Source: Lysinibacillus_B sp036662795 (GTDB lineage Bacteria; Bacillota; Bacilli; Bacillales_A; Planococcaceae). Taken from it: a DNA stretch of 64,000 nucleotides. This document shows positions 9,160 through 18,894 of this stretch, piece by piece. Numbering within the stretch: position 1 is the stretch's first letter; every line of letters begins with the position of its first letter. The translations under genes and the position numbers were made by a program. Location of the stretch: positions 62,001 through 126,000 of the forward strand of contig NZ_JBAFWZ010000002.1 in NCBI RefSeq assembly GCF_036662795.1. Direction: 5' to 3'. The notes under the pieces are model-generated. The model did not search any database, had not been told where the DNA came from, and worked only from the letters and a program-made list of their open reading frames with translations.

Positions 9160-10427
9160 TGAGAATAAAACTGTTTATCGTCATGATATTAGTGATTTTT
9201 TCTTCAGGAATTGCTTTTCAAATAATGATGCTGAACAAGACAAATAATGAAAAAGTGGATATGGTAGATATTAATGAGGTAGTTAAAACTGTCGAGGGAA
9301 ATTGGGGAAGTATTAATCAGGAAACAATTGACAATAGTGGCTTTCAACAACAACTTACAATTATAGATAACAGAGAAAACGTAATTTATCAAACCCCAAG
9401 CAATCCTTTTAATAATACATATGATGCTATAAAAAATAGGGATACGATAGTAGATGTGAAGCAAAATAATCAGGTTGTAGGGAAAATAATTATCCCCAAT
9501 AACGAGCAGGAAATAGTGCAGAGAATGAAAAAAGACCTGCTTATTTCTTTTGGTTTTATCGTAGGTCTATTATTCATTGTTACGATTCTTTATAGTATCT
9601 ATCTTTATAAAACATTATTGAAACCGTTTGGGCAGCTACAACAGTTCGCAGCAAATGTTGCTAGAGGTAATTTGGATATCCCTTTAAATATGGATAAGAA
9701 TAATTATTTTGGGGCATTCACCGAAAGCTTTGATTTATTACGTGAGGAACTTTATGCTGCTCGTCAACGAGAGTATGAATCCAACCGGAGTAAAAAAGAG
9801 CTTATAGCTACTATTAGTCATGATATTAAAACGCCTATTGCCTCAATAAAAGCTGTCAGTGAGTTAATGCTTATGAGAATTAAGGATGAGAAGATGATTA
9901 AGCACGTCAATACCATCAATTCAAAAGCAGAGCAAATTAACTTACTTGTTACGGATATGTTTCACGCTACATTAGAAGAGCTACAACAGTTAAAATTAAC
10001 TATCACGGAGGAACCGAGTGGGGTACTGGCTGAAATGATTGAAAATGTGAATTATGACCATCAAATCGGATATGAACCTATTCCAGATTGTATAATTTTA
10101 ACCGATCCTGTTCGAATGCAGCAGGTTATAGATAATATCATAAGTAATTCATATAAGTATGCAGGAACGAAAATCTCGATTTCGTCTCGGATTATTCAAG
10201 ACTATCTGGAGCTACATATTAAAGATTTTGGACGAGGGGTTAGTGAAGAAGAATTGCCTCTATTGTTCAATAAATATTATCGAGGTAAGAATGTTGAGGG
10301 GAAGAATGGTTCTGGACTTGGGCTTTATATATCAAAGTACTTCATGGAAAATATGAACGGCCAAATAGCCTGTTATAACCGAGAGGATGGCTTTACCACA
10401 ATCCTGAGAATAAAGCTCGCTAGTTAA
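9159..10427 (+). CDS. Sensor histidine kinase
   Basis: 422 residues. Two membrane segments (residues ~4-24 and ~127-150) bracket a ~100-residue extracellular sensor region, so unlike BceS-type kinases it has an external domain. A HAMP region follows (KTLLKPFGQL...), then the H-box ATISHDIKTP with H221, an N-box (QQVIDNIISNSYKYA), and ATP-lid G-boxes (KDFGRGV, GSGLGLYISKYF). The stop TAA lies inside the 8-bp target duplication of the MITE inserted immediately afterwards, which separates this pair from the exporter genes. Confidence 0.93.
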   Translation: MRIKLFIVMILVIFSSGIAFQIMMLNKTNNEKVDMVDINEVVKTVEGNWGSINQETIDNSGFQQQLTIIDNRENVIYQTPSNPFNNTYDAIKNRDTIVDVKQNNQVVGKIIIPNNEQEIVQRMKKDLLISFGFIVGLLFIVTILYSIYLYKTLLKPFGQLQQFAANVARGNLDIPLNMDKNNYFGAFTESFDLLREELYAARQREYESNRSKKELIATISHDIKTPIASIKAVSELMLMRIKDEKMIKHVNTINSKAEQINLLVTDMFHATLEELQQLKLTITEEPSGVLAEMIENVNYDHQIGYEPIPDCIILTDPVRMQQVIDNIISNSYKYAGTKISISSRIIQDYLELHIKDFGRGVSEEELPLLFNKYYRGKNVEGKNGSGLGLYISKYFMENMNGQIACYNREDGFTTILRIKLAS

Positions 10428-10430
10428 TTA

Positions 10431-10701
10431 GACTCTTCACCACACTTTGGGGTTGATTTCCGTTACTTGTGCTGATAATTGCTAAAAATAATTCTGGATA
10501 ATATAAATAAGCTAATATTGATGACATTATAAATAAAGCGTTTGTTGATTGGAGTGGAGCCAGCGTGACTCCTTGGGGATTAGCGCGTGCGGAAAATCCA
10601 ATGATTTCGAGAGCCCTCTCGAAATCATTTAGTTGGAGCCGCGCCCCCAGGAAAGCACGCTGGCGCAACGGAAATCAACCCCTAGTTATGGTGAAGAACT
10701 T
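10431..10701. mobile_element. MITE-like element (type A), ISL3-like ends
   Basis: A 271-bp non-coding element. The left end GACTCTTCACCA... and the inverted right end share CTTCACCA and, further in, GGGTTGATTTCCGTT. The element is flanked by GTTAATTA at 10423-10430 and 10702-10709, an 8-bp AT-rich duplication of the kind made by ISL3-family transposases. The interior core at 10544-10679 begins GTTGATTGGAG and ends CGGAAATCAAC and contains a perfect 14-bp stem (10600-10613 with 10616-10629). No transposase is present. The core is related to that of the two elements at 18601 and 28567. The family assignment is an inference. Confidence 0.75.
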
Positions 10702-10831
10702 GTTAATTAAGAAATAGTTAAGAAATGCACAAAGACTTAATAAGAATTCATTTTGTATGCTAAGACTGTAATCATTATTACGGTCTTTTTCTTTAGGTTA
10801 AAAATCAATTAGGGGAGTGGCGATTTTAATT

Positions 10832-11593
10832 ATGACAGGAATTATTATTAAGACAGAGAAGCTATGTAAAACCTTTTCAAGTGGTGGGATTCAACAGCAT
10901 GTTTTGAAAAACCTAGATATTAGTTTAGTAGAAGGCGACTTTACCATTATCATGGGGAGTTCAGGATCTGGGAAATCCACGCTACTTTATGCAATGAGTG
11001 GGATGGATAAACCGACATTAGGGGAAATCGACTTTGCTGGAAAAAAGCTTTCTCAGTTAAACAACGATCAACTAGCCGTATTTAGAAGAAACTACTGTGG
11101 CTTTGTATTTCAACAAATCTATTTACTAGATAATATGAGCGTACTCGATAATGTACTAGCAAGTGGTCTTTTAGTTAATAAAAATAAGCGCGATCTCGTA
11201 CCAAAAGCGAAAGAACTATTAATGAGAGTAGGGATTAATGAAAATTCATGGTCTAAATTCCCGACACAGCTGTCTGGTGGTGAGGCGCAACGAGTAGGGA
11301 TTGTTCGTGCATTAATTAACAAACCAAAAATCCTCTTTGCAGATGAACCAACTGGTGCACTAAACTCTGCTTCTAGTGATAGTGTGTTAAATGTTTTTAC
11401 AGATGTAAATCAAAATGGGCAAAGTGTCGTCATGGTCACACACGATATGAAAACAGCGCTGCGCGGAAACCGAATTTTATTTTTACGAGATGGTGTCATT
11501 TGTGGTGATTTACAGTTAGGGGCATACAGTGAACAAACGAATCTCGAACGGCATGAGAAACTCCATCATTTCCTAACAGAAATGGGGTGGTAA
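10832..11593 (+). CDS. ABC exporter ATP-binding protein (MacB/LolD type)
   Basis: About 253 residues. Walker A GSSGSGKST (residues ~42-50), Q-loop (FVFQQIYLLDNMSV), signature LSGGEAQRV, Walker B ILFADEPTGAL and the H-loop (VMVTHDM) are all intact. It is 2 bp from the following FtsX-type permease and forms the transporter with it. AGGGGAG lies 14 nt before the ATG at 10832; an in-frame GTG at 10817 overlaps that site, so the start is somewhat uncertain. Type of substrate by family: antimicrobial peptides or envelope-active compounds. Confidence 0.92.
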   Translation: MTGIIIKTEKLCKTFSSGGIQQHVLKNLDISLVEGDFTIIMGSSGSGKSTLLYAMSGMDKPTLGEIDFAGKKLSQLNNDQLAVFRRNYCGFVFQQIYLLDNMSVLDNVLASGLLVNKNKRDLVPKAKELLMRVGINENSWSKFPTQLSGGEAQRVGIVRALINKPKILFADEPTGALNSASSDSVLNVFTDVNQNGQSVVMVTHDMKTALRGNRILFLRDGVICGDLQLGAYSEQTNLERHEKLHHFLTEMGW

Positions 11594-11594
11594 G

Positions 11595-13940
11595 ATGAAA
11601 ATCATGAACCTAGCCATGGCTAATATTAGAAAGAGTAAGTACGCAACAGCTTCCCTATTTATATTTATCTTAATTGCTGCACTACTGTTGAACATTGGTC
11701 TAATGGTTATTACTCAAATCAATGCATTCTTTGATGAGAAAGCCCAACAATTAAAAGATCCCCATGCAATAATCATGATGGATAAGGGGAGCTATGATTC
11801 AGATTATAAAGAATTCATTACGAATTATCCTGGGGTGACCAAAACAGAAACAGAAGAGGCTATCCTGATGAACATTGCCAAATTTAATTTTGGTAATAAT
11901 GAATTAACTAGTGGTGCCGTTATGTTCGATGCAGATGCACATCGTAATATTGGAGAGATGCAGCTCATTGATAAGCTTGATACCTCAAAGGCTAATGATA
12001 TTTATGTTCCTTACATTTTTAAAACAGATGGAGGATATGAGTTAGGTGAAGATTTTACAATCACCTATCAAAATAAAGACTATAATTTCCGAGTTGCAGG
12101 ATTCTTTGAAACAACAATGATGGCTACGACAAACTTTGGCATCATGAAATTCATGCTACCTGCGACTTCCTATCAAACAATAGAGGCTGAACTTGAGGGG
12201 GACAATCTATCAAAAGGTTTCATCCTATCAGCATTGATGGAAGATAGTACACAATCCTCGGAATTGCTTAATGATTTTAATACGGAGTTTCCTCAATTAA
12301 CTGTAGGTGGAGCGACTATTTGGGCACTAGATATTGAAATTACGAAAAGCGTAAGCATGATGACCATCAATATTATCGCCATGATACTAGTAGCCTTTTC
12401 AGCGATTATCGTGTTAGTTTCGCTCATTGTTATTAAGTACCGTGTATCAAATAGCATTGAGGATGGGATGTCAAATATAGGGGTTCTAAAAGCGATTGGT
12501 TATAGCAGTAGGCAAATTCTATCGTCAATTATCCTACAGTTTGTTTTTATTTCATTCCTTGCAAGTATAGTAGGGGTTGCATTATCATATGGTCTTATGC
12601 CCTTTATAGGTAACCTTATTTCCTCTCTATCCGGATTAATTTGGCATCAGAAATTTGATGTTCTTAATAATCTAGTGGATATATTCATTATTGCTTTTTG
12701 TGTTGTGATTGTAACGTTACTTTCTGCATTCCGTGTTCGAAAAATTCAACCGATTATGGCGCTTCGTGGTGGAATTCAAACACATAGTTTCAGAAAAAAT
12801 CATTTTCCATTGGAAAGTTCCAGAGGTGGACTTCATTTTTTACTTGCTATTAAGTCAATGCTATCAAACTTAAAACAGAACGTGATGATTCTTTTAATTA
12901 TAATCTCATTAACGTTCGCATCCGTTTTTTCGGTCGTACTTTATTACAATATTGCTTCAGACAAAACGGCATTCGTTAACGTTGTCGGCGCAGAACCAGG
13001 TAATGTTCTAATTTCAGTTAAGCCAGAAGCAGATACGGGAGAGCTTTTGAGTTACATTAAGCAAATGGACAACGTGAGGAAGGTAAATATTTTCGACCTA
13101 ACAACAACAAAAATTGACGGGCAAACGATATATACGAATGTTACGGTGGATTATAATCAGCTAGAAAATAACGTTGTCTATGAGGGTCGACAGCCAAAAT
13201 ATGAAAATGAAATTTCTATCTCCTGGATTGTATCAGATCAAATTAAAAAAGGAATTGGCGATACGGTTGAAGTTAAATATGGAACTGAAACAGTGAGCTA
13301 TTTAGTCACGGGTCTTAGTCAATCAATTGGTAATTTAGGTCAAATAGCTGGATTGACGATGGAAGGGATTAAGCAATTACATCCGGATTATAAAGGCACA
13401 ACCTTATATGTATATCTAGACGATAAATCAAACGAAAAATTTATTGAGAACGTTCATGATCAATATGGTGATTATATTGTAGAAACTTTAGATATCGATG
13501 AAACAATAGAGAGCCAAACAAGTGTTTATACCGCGGCAGTATTTGCCCTTATGATCATGGTTCTAACGATTACTTTGCTAGTTGTTGTGATGATTCTGTA
13601 TCTTGTGATCAAAACGATGATTACTAAGCGTAAAAAAGAGTTCGGTGTCATGAAAGCCATAGGGTACTCAACGATTCAGCTGATGCACCAAGTTTCTATT
13701 AGCTTCCTACCAGTCATTATTATAGGAGTGGCAATAGGTGGTATATTGGGGTACTTTTACACAAATCCAATGCTTTCCGTATTATTTTCAAGCTCAGGTG
13801 TGAAAAGTTTGGAATTTATCATTCATGTACCGAGCATCCTAGTGCTTTGCGTAGGTATATTAGTGCTAGCCTACTTCGTATCCGTATTTGTTTCATTTAA
13901 AATCAGAAAAATTTCTGCCTATGGGTTAATTACGGAATAG
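11595..13940 (+). CDS. FtsX-like ABC transporter permease
   Basis: 781 residues with two FtsX domains. A first membrane helix (~17-40) is followed by a ~210-residue extracellular domain, then three helices (~258-285, ~305-335, ~350-385); the pattern repeats with a helix at ~430-450, a second extracellular region (~455-675) and three C-terminal helices. The motif GVLKAIGYS...QI / GVMKAIGYS occurs after each extracellular region, as in MacB/Vex-type permeases. Similar in length and layout to the permease at 29824. Works with the ATPase just upstream. Confidence 0.92.
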   Translation: MKIMNLAMANIRKSKYATASLFIFILIAALLLNIGLMVITQINAFFDEKAQQLKDPHAIIMMDKGSYDSDYKEFITNYPGVTKTETEEAILMNIAKFNFGNNELTSGAVMFDADAHRNIGEMQLIDKLDTSKANDIYVPYIFKTDGGYELGEDFTITYQNKDYNFRVAGFFETTMMATTNFGIMKFMLPATSYQTIEAELEGDNLSKGFILSALMEDSTQSSELLNDFNTEFPQLTVGGATIWALDIEITKSVSMMTINIIAMILVAFSAIIVLVSLIVIKYRVSNSIEDGMSNIGVLKAIGYSSRQILSSIILQFVFISFLASIVGVALSYGLMPFIGNLISSLSGLIWHQKFDVLNNLVDIFIIAFCVVIVTLLSAFRVRKIQPIMALRGGIQTHSFRKNHFPLESSRGGLHFLLAIKSMLSNLKQNVMILLIIISLTFASVFSVVLYYNIASDKTAFVNVVGAEPGNVLISVKPEADTGELLSYIKQMDNVRKVNIFDLTTTKIDGQTIYTNVTVDYNQLENNVVYEGRQPKYENEISISWIVSDQIKKGIGDTVEVKYGTETVSYLVTGLSQSIGNLGQIAGLTMEGIKQLHPDYKGTTLYVYLDDKSNEKFIENVHDQYGDYIVETLDIDETIESQTSVYTAAVFALMIMVLTITLLVVVMILYLVIKTMITKRKKEFGVMKAIGYSTIQLMHQVSISFLPVIIIGVAIGGILGYFYTNPMLSVLFSSSGVKSLEFIIHVPSILVLCVGILVLAYFVSVFVSFKIRKISAYGLITE

Positions 13941-14111
13941 CGGTTAAAAAAATTTATGTAGCTTGAAGGAATGTTAAATTATTAAGGATGTATTCTTTTT
14001 AGGATGCATTCTTTTTATATTTAGCAGGTGATTTGTTGACTAAAGAATAGCTACTCCGTTAATTTAAAGGGAAGAACACATTCTTATTACAAATGGATAG
14101 GGAGATTTAAT

Positions 14112-14669
14112 ATGGCAAAGAGTTTAACAAGTGAGCAGCATACGGAAGTAGTACAGACCGTAAAGGATAGATTTGAGAAAAACATGCATCGTCACGAGGG
14201 GATCGAATGGGAACAGGTATTAGCAAGACTTGAACAGAGCCCAGAAAAGCTATGGTCACTATATCAAATGGAAGCTACTGAAGGTGAGCCTGATGTAATA
14301 GGGCTTGATGCAAATACAGGAGAGTACATTTTCATGGATTGTTCTGTAGAAAGTCCTAAGGGAAGAAGAAGTATTTGCTACGACCGAGAAGCACTGGAGT
14401 CAAGGAAACAACATAAACCACAGAACAGTGCTATGGATATGGCAACGGAGATGGGGATTGAGATCCTAACAGAAGAACAATATCGAGAGCTACAGAGCCT
14501 TGGAAATTTCGATAATAAAACATCAAGCTGGGTGAAAACACCGGACAACATTAGAAAGCTTGGTGGAGCGATTTTTTGTGATCGTCGCTACGACACGGTC
14601 TTTGTCTATCACAACGGAGCAGAATCCTACTATGGAGCTAGAGGCTTCCGTGGTTTGCTAAGGGTGTAG
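14112..14669 (+). CDS. DUF4256 family protein
   Basis: 185 residues, soluble, no signal peptide. Recognised as DUF4256 from the pattern LWSLYQMEATEGEPDV, YIFMDCSVESPKGRRS, CYDREALESRK and the C-terminal FVYHNGAESYYGARGFRG. Members are widespread single-domain proteins of unknown function. Start ATG has GGGAGA upstream. It is followed by its own terminator and is not part of an operon. Confidence 0.85.
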   Translation: MAKSLTSEQHTEVVQTVKDRFEKNMHRHEGIEWEQVLARLEQSPEKLWSLYQMEATEGEPDVIGLDANTGEYIFMDCSVESPKGRRSICYDREALESRKQHKPQNSAMDMATEMGIEILTEEQYRELQSLGNFDNKTSSWVKTPDNIRKLGGAIFCDRRYDTVFVYHNGAESYYGARGFRGLLRV

Positions 14670-14684
14670 TGCAATAAAATGGAG

Positions 14685-14715
14685 GAACGAATTTCAAAGA
14701 AATTCGTTCTTTTTT
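14685..14715 (+). terminator. Rho-independent terminator
   Basis: GAACGAATTTC pairs with GAAATTCGTTC and is followed by TTTTTT, directly after the DUF4256 gene. Confidence 0.9.
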
Positions 14716-14780
14716 GTATGACTATTTAAATCAACACAACTTCGGGCCAACATCAATAATAACAAAGTGAGGTAACTGGA

Positions 14781-15167
14781 ATGGATAAAAGTGATCAAGT
14801 AAAAATGATTTTGCTCCCAATTATAGTATCGTTAATAACGTTAATAACTACACTAAGTATCTTTTTCATCGAAGGACAAGGGGAAACTGAGGGAATAGGG
14901 ATGGTTTTCATTCTAGAACTTAGTGTACTACTTTTTTTGGCAATCTATTTTCTTACTATTATTTCAGCAGTACCTATTCATTTTTTTATCTCTAAAAAAA
15001 TTAATAATAAGTTGATATCATTTATTGTTTTTAATGGGATAGGCTTGGTTTCCATCGTTTGCATTGATATTTGGTTTTTAACTGTGATTGAACTTAAATC
15101 ACTATATTCCGTTTTTCCATTGTTCTCGATTTTATCGTTAGTCTTCACAACAGAAAGTCGAAAATGA
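14781..15167 (+). CDS. Small integral membrane protein, unknown function
   Basis: 128 residues with four predicted membrane helices (~9-29, ~42-66, ~79-98, ~104-122), short loops and a basic loop (SKKINNKL) between helices 2 and 3. I do not recognise the family. GTGAGGT precedes the ATG, so expression is plausible. Monocistronic; a 730-bp gene-free stretch follows. Confidence 0.6.
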   Translation: MDKSDQVKMILLPIIVSLITLITTLSIFFIEGQGETEGIGMVFILELSVLLFLAIYFLTIISAVPIHFFISKKINNKLISFIVFNGIGLVSIVCIDIWFLTVIELKSLYSVFPLFSILSLVFTTESRK

Positions 15168-15470
15168 ATAAGAGCTGGAACGAAATTTCAAAGATAAAAA
15201 TGGTCCTCAGAAAATATAGAAGTAAAAATAAAAAGCCAATTTATGCGATTTGTCAGAATCGATATACTACTTATTTGAAAATATGTGCAAAAAAAGGACT
15301 TTTTTCCCCTTTGACACATATTTATTTTTAAGTCGTATAAGAATCCTGCCAAATTGCGTTTTTCTCGATTGAAAATCAAAGGGTGAAAATTAATATGATA
15401 AAAAATCGAAGCTTGTTGTAATTTTTATATAAAAAGAATAAGAATGTATCAATTTTTATAGCCAGCCTCA

Positions 15471-15704
15471 AAACAGATAGCGCCGAGTTGTATACCTTTT
15501 ACATATAAAATAATCAAAATTGTGCCTTATTCTATCAGAAATGGCGCCTTTTTTGAATACATTCTTAACGTAGTAACGAAAATTTTTTATTAAGAATATA
15601 TGATTTCTGTTAACGTAAGTTTTCATAATTGCTAATTATTCATCAGAAATAAGTGCTTTTTCATCGGAATCGCTGCATTTTAGAACTATAATGGCGCTAG
15701 CATC
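15471..15704. repeat. Degenerate 21-bp-period intergenic repeats (locus 1)
   Basis: In the gene-free stretch 15168-15901, units begin at 15513 (ATCAAAATTGTGCC), 15534 (ATCAGAAATGGCGCC), 15642 (ATCAGAAATAAGTGC) and 15663 (ATCGGAATCGCTGC), each 21 bp long within its pair; weaker units sit at 15471 and 15684. The rest of the stretch is AT-rich, with a possible hairpin at 15280-15322 and no convincing ORF. This is the weakest of the four 21-bp loci. Confidence 0.45.
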
Positions 15705-15901
15705 GCTGTTTAATTTAGAAGTGAGCTGCTCCTTTTCTTATTAAATTAGTTCTCTCCTCCTCTCTCCTAACACCCCCCTTAACCACAAATTAACAAAACA
15801 TTTAGCATTCTTATAAAAGTAGAATGATATAATAATAGTAAATTTTTAATTTTGAACCATAAATTAGTTGGATAAAACGATAATTTAAAGGGGGCGAATG
15901 G

Positions 15902-17149
15902 ATGAAGCTAAGCAGGGAAGAGAAATCTTGGATACTGTATGATTGTGGGAATTCAGCCTATTCGATGGCGATTACGACTGCCTTGTTTCCAATTGTGTTT
16001 GGCATGTTTAAGGATACAAATAGTATGGACCTGGGCTATTTTAATTCACTAGCCTCAATTATTATTGCAATTCTTAGCCCAATTTTAGGCACCATCGCCG
16101 ATTATAAGGATAAGAAAAAGCGCTTCTTTATCTTTTTTGCATTACTTGGTATCCTAGCCACGTTCTCGTTTACATTTATCCCACCAGAAAGTGGGCAGTG
16201 GCAGCTCATTATCGTACTGTATGTTCTCTCTGCAATTGGCTTTGCGGGTGCGAATATTTTTTACGACTCCTTCTTAGTGGATGTGACGAGTGATGAAAGA
16301 ATGGACAAAGTTTCTACTAGCGGCTTTGCATACGGTTATATAAGCTCCGTCATTCCATTTGCGATTAGTCTAGCAGTCATTTTCTTTATGGGAATGGATC
16401 AAGCAATCGGGTATCAAATCGGCTTTATGATTACAGCACTTTGGTGGGGGTTATTAACGATACCGATGCTAAAGCATGTTCGTCAGCGTTACTATATCGA
16501 GCCAGAGCCTAAGCCTATAGTAAATAGCTTTAAACGATTAGGCACAACCCTATTACAAATTAAAAACTATAAAGTTGTATTTATATTTTTACTCGCCTAT
16601 TTCTTCTATATTGATGGAGTAGATACGATTATAAAAATGGTCGTTCCATATGCCACAAGTGTGTTAGGGGCAGATGCTCTGGATATGTTCGCATTACTGG
16701 GCATTTTATTAATTATTCAAATCATCGCCTTCCCGTGTGCATTGCTTTACGGGAATTTAGCTAAAAAATATTCAGCTCGAACGATGATTGTTGTTGGTAT
16801 TTTAACTTATATTGTTTCCTGTATAGCTGCATTTTTCATTTCGTCTGTTTGGCATATTTTCCTTCTTGGCGCGTTGATTGGCTCCGCACAGGGGGGGATT
16901 CAAGCACTGAGTAGGTCCTATTACGGCAGGATTATACCAAAGGAAATGTCGAATGAATTTTTTGGCTTCTATAATATTTTTGGTAAATTCGCGGCGATTC
17001 TTGGCCCGTTTTTGATGGCGTTAACGACTACTGTAACAGGTAATGCAAAATTAAGTATTCTATCGATTATTCCACTATTTATCATTGGTCTGATTGTATT
17101 TTTAACTTTGCCAAAGGAAAAGAAAATCGATGGAGAAGTGATAGGGTGA
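15902..17149 (+). CDS. MFS transporter, UMF1 (Atg22-like) family
   Basis: 415 residues with about 12 membrane helices. The N-terminal signature YDCGNSAYS and the conserved loop SILGTIADYKDKKKR-like motif (ILGTIADYKDKKKR) identify the UMF1/Atg22-like family, thought to export small metabolites. A second typical motif is GGIQALSRSYYGRIIP. AAAGGGGGCG precedes the ATG. The gene is 4 bp from the phosphodiesterase gene that follows, so the two form an operon. Confidence 0.9.
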   Translation: MKLSREEKSWILYDCGNSAYSMAITTALFPIVFGMFKDTNSMDLGYFNSLASIIIAILSPILGTIADYKDKKKRFFIFFALLGILATFSFTFIPPESGQWQLIIVLYVLSAIGFAGANIFYDSFLVDVTSDERMDKVSTSGFAYGYISSVIPFAISLAVIFFMGMDQAIGYQIGFMITALWWGLLTIPMLKHVRQRYYIEPEPKPIVNSFKRLGTTLLQIKNYKVVFIFLLAYFFYIDGVDTIIKMVVPYATSVLGADALDMFALLGILLIIQIIAFPCALLYGNLAKKYSARTMIVVGILTYIVSCIAAFFISSVWHIFLLGALIGSAQGGIQALSRSYYGRIIPKEMSNEFFGFYNIFGKFAAILGPFLMALTTTVTGNAKLSILSIIPLFIIGLIVFLTLPKEKKIDGEVIG

Positions 17150-17153
17150 TGGG

Positions 17154-18467
17154 ATGAGTTCGAAATCAAAGAATGAAAAACATGTCATCGTTATTTCATA
17201 TGATGCTTTTTCTCAGGATAACTGGGAGCTGGCGAGTCAACAGCCCAATCTATCGAAGCTAATTCGCAATGGTGCATGGACAACGAAGGTAAAAAGTGTC
17301 TACCCAACCCTCACATACGTAATTCATGCTTCTTATGTAACGGGGATGTATCCGAATAAGCACGGTGTGTATCATAATAATCCATTTCAGCCGTTTGTCC
17401 CTGAAAAGGATCAGGAGTGGCACTGGTATAGAAGCAATATAGGAGCACCGACTGTTTTTGATGAAGTGGCAAGGCAGGGGATGAAGGTAGCCGGAATCCT
17501 ATGGCCAGTATCAGGAAAATCTTCGATACACTATAATATTCCAGAAATAAAAGCGATAAAGAATGAAAATCAAGCGTTAAAAATATTAAAAAATGGTAGT
17601 CCGGTTTATAGTGTGAGCATGGAATTAAAATACGGGCGGTATCGTAAAGGAATCGAGCAGCCATATCTTGATGACTTTTCAACAATGTGTGCAGTGGATA
17701 CGATCAAGACTAAAAAGCCGAATCTGCTGCTCCTACATTTAATTGAACTGGATGATACGAAGCATGCCCTTGGAACAAAGGGACCTCATATTGAGCAGGC
17801 AATCTGCCGGATGGATAAACGGATAGGCGATCTCATGAGGGCGGTTGACGAAGCTGGAATTAGGGATAAGACTACTTTTATCGTAGTAGGTGATCATGGG
17901 CAGCTAGATGTGAGATATAAGGTACATCTCAATCGATTGTTGAGGGATCACGGGCTTATATATGAGGAGAACGGTGAAATGAAATGGCGGGCCTATGTGC
18001 AAGGAGCAGGTGGAGCCGCTTACTTGCATATTAGAGAAGGCGATTCCGAAGCTGGGAGGCTAGCACTTGAATTACTAGAACAAGCGCTAGCCCAGGATTG
18101 TTATGGAATCGAAAGCATCTTTACAAGAGATGAGCTTGATAGCTTACATGTAGATACAGCCTTCCACTACATGCTAGAGGCTAAGGAGGGCTATGCCTTT
18201 GACGATGCCTATAACGAGCCGATTGTTGTTGACTTGCATGCGCGCGGTATCAAGTATGCCACACATGGCTATTCCCCAAATAAGCCTAACTATACAAGTG
18301 CACTTGTGATCTCAGGAGAAGGGATAGAAAGTGAACTTCAGCTAGGGGAAGTAGAAGTAATTGATATTGCCCCTACGATTGCGAGCATCCTAGGTATAGA
18401 CTTTTCAGCTTGTGATGGAAGAGCTTTAACGGAGATTTTTAAGGAAAAAAGTAAAATCTTGCTGTAG
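17154..18467 (+). CDS. Type I phosphodiesterase/nucleotide pyrophosphatase family protein
   Basis: 437 residues of the alkaline-phosphatase superfamily. Predicted two-metal ligands: D17 (VISYDAF), the nucleophile Thr in VYPTLTYV, D/H in LIELDDTKHALG, D-H in VVGDHGQ and the late His in ATHGYSPN. No signal peptide is seen, so it is probably cytoplasmic. Its start lies 4 bp after the transporter stop and the ribosome binding site is weak (AGGGTGATGG), so translation is probably coupled. Co-occurrence suggests it handles a phosphoester related to the transported compound; the substrate is unknown. Confidence 0.88.
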   Translation: MSSKSKNEKHVIVISYDAFSQDNWELASQQPNLSKLIRNGAWTTKVKSVYPTLTYVIHASYVTGMYPNKHGVYHNNPFQPFVPEKDQEWHWYRSNIGAPTVFDEVARQGMKVAGILWPVSGKSSIHYNIPEIKAIKNENQALKILKNGSPVYSVSMELKYGRYRKGIEQPYLDDFSTMCAVDTIKTKKPNLLLLHLIELDDTKHALGTKGPHIEQAICRMDKRIGDLMRAVDEAGIRDKTTFIVVGDHGQLDVRYKVHLNRLLRDHGLIYEENGEMKWRAYVQGAGGAAYLHIREGDSEAGRLALELLEQALAQDCYGIESIFTRDELDSLHVDTAFHYMLEAKEGYAFDDAYNEPIVVDLHARGIKYATHGYSPNKPNYTSALVISGEGIESELQLGEVEVIDIAPTIASILGIDFSACDGRALTEIFKEKSKILL

Positions 18468-18600
18468 TTTTGCTAAAGTAATACGCCATTTGTTTTTGGT
18501 AGTAGAGAACCGTATTAGTAGTTAATCAAATAAAAGGTAAATAGGAATTTATTAAGCTGTTTATTTGTGATTAGATATCAAGGGAAATTATATAATCTTT

Positions 18601-18860
18601 CAGATGTGTTGATTATACAAATACTAGTAGATCGTAAACGTGCTTTTTAGTGAAATGATTAATAAAAAGGCGCTTGCTCGTTGATTGGAGCGAAGGCGAC
18701 TCGACTCCAGCAGGAACAGCACGAGCTGAAAATCCATTTCTTTCGGCATTAGCCGAAAGAAATTAGTTGAAGCCGTGCCTGCGGAAAGCGAGTCAGCCGT
18801 AGCGGAAATCAACGTATTCCAATTTTCTCTTTAACAATAAGAGGTAAATCAACACGCGTG
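18601..18860. mobile_element. 260-bp MITE (type B), copy 1
   Basis: Begins CAGATGTGTTGATT; the inverted right end reads CACGCGTGTTGATT (11 of 14 identical). It is flanked by a perfect 9-bp duplication ATAATCTTT at 18592-18600 and 18861-18869. It is identical to the element at 28567-28826 except for one base (G at ~18634, A in the other). The core at 18680-18813 (GTTGATTGGAG to CGGAAATCAAC) folds into nested stems with an 11-bp perfect hairpin at 18737-18762. No transposase. It lies 34 bp upstream of the MerR-type gene. The preceding 130 bp after the phosphodiesterase gene is unremarkable. Confidence 0.92.
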
Positions 18861-18894
18861 ATAATCTTTATCACTATGAAAGTTGGTGAGTATA

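Noticed and set aside
10420..10668. 82-codon minus-strand ORF in the type A element
   Set aside because: Contained in the hairpin-forming mobile element; no start signals and no similarity to a transposase.
8473..13940. Full BceRS-BceAB assignment for the first two-component/ABC group
   Set aside because: The kinase has a ~100-residue extracellular domain and the permease has two FtsX repeats of about equal size, unlike BceS and BceB; only the group at 34092-38631 fits the Bce layout.
15188..15379. 63-codon minus-strand ORF in the 730-bp gene-free stretch
   Set aside because: AT-rich, no ribosome binding site, composition unlike neighbouring genes.
18624..18812. 62-codon minus-strand ORF inside the MITE, repeated at 28590-28778
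   Set aside because: It lies wholly inside the folded element, has no ribosome binding site, and appears only because the element is duplicated.
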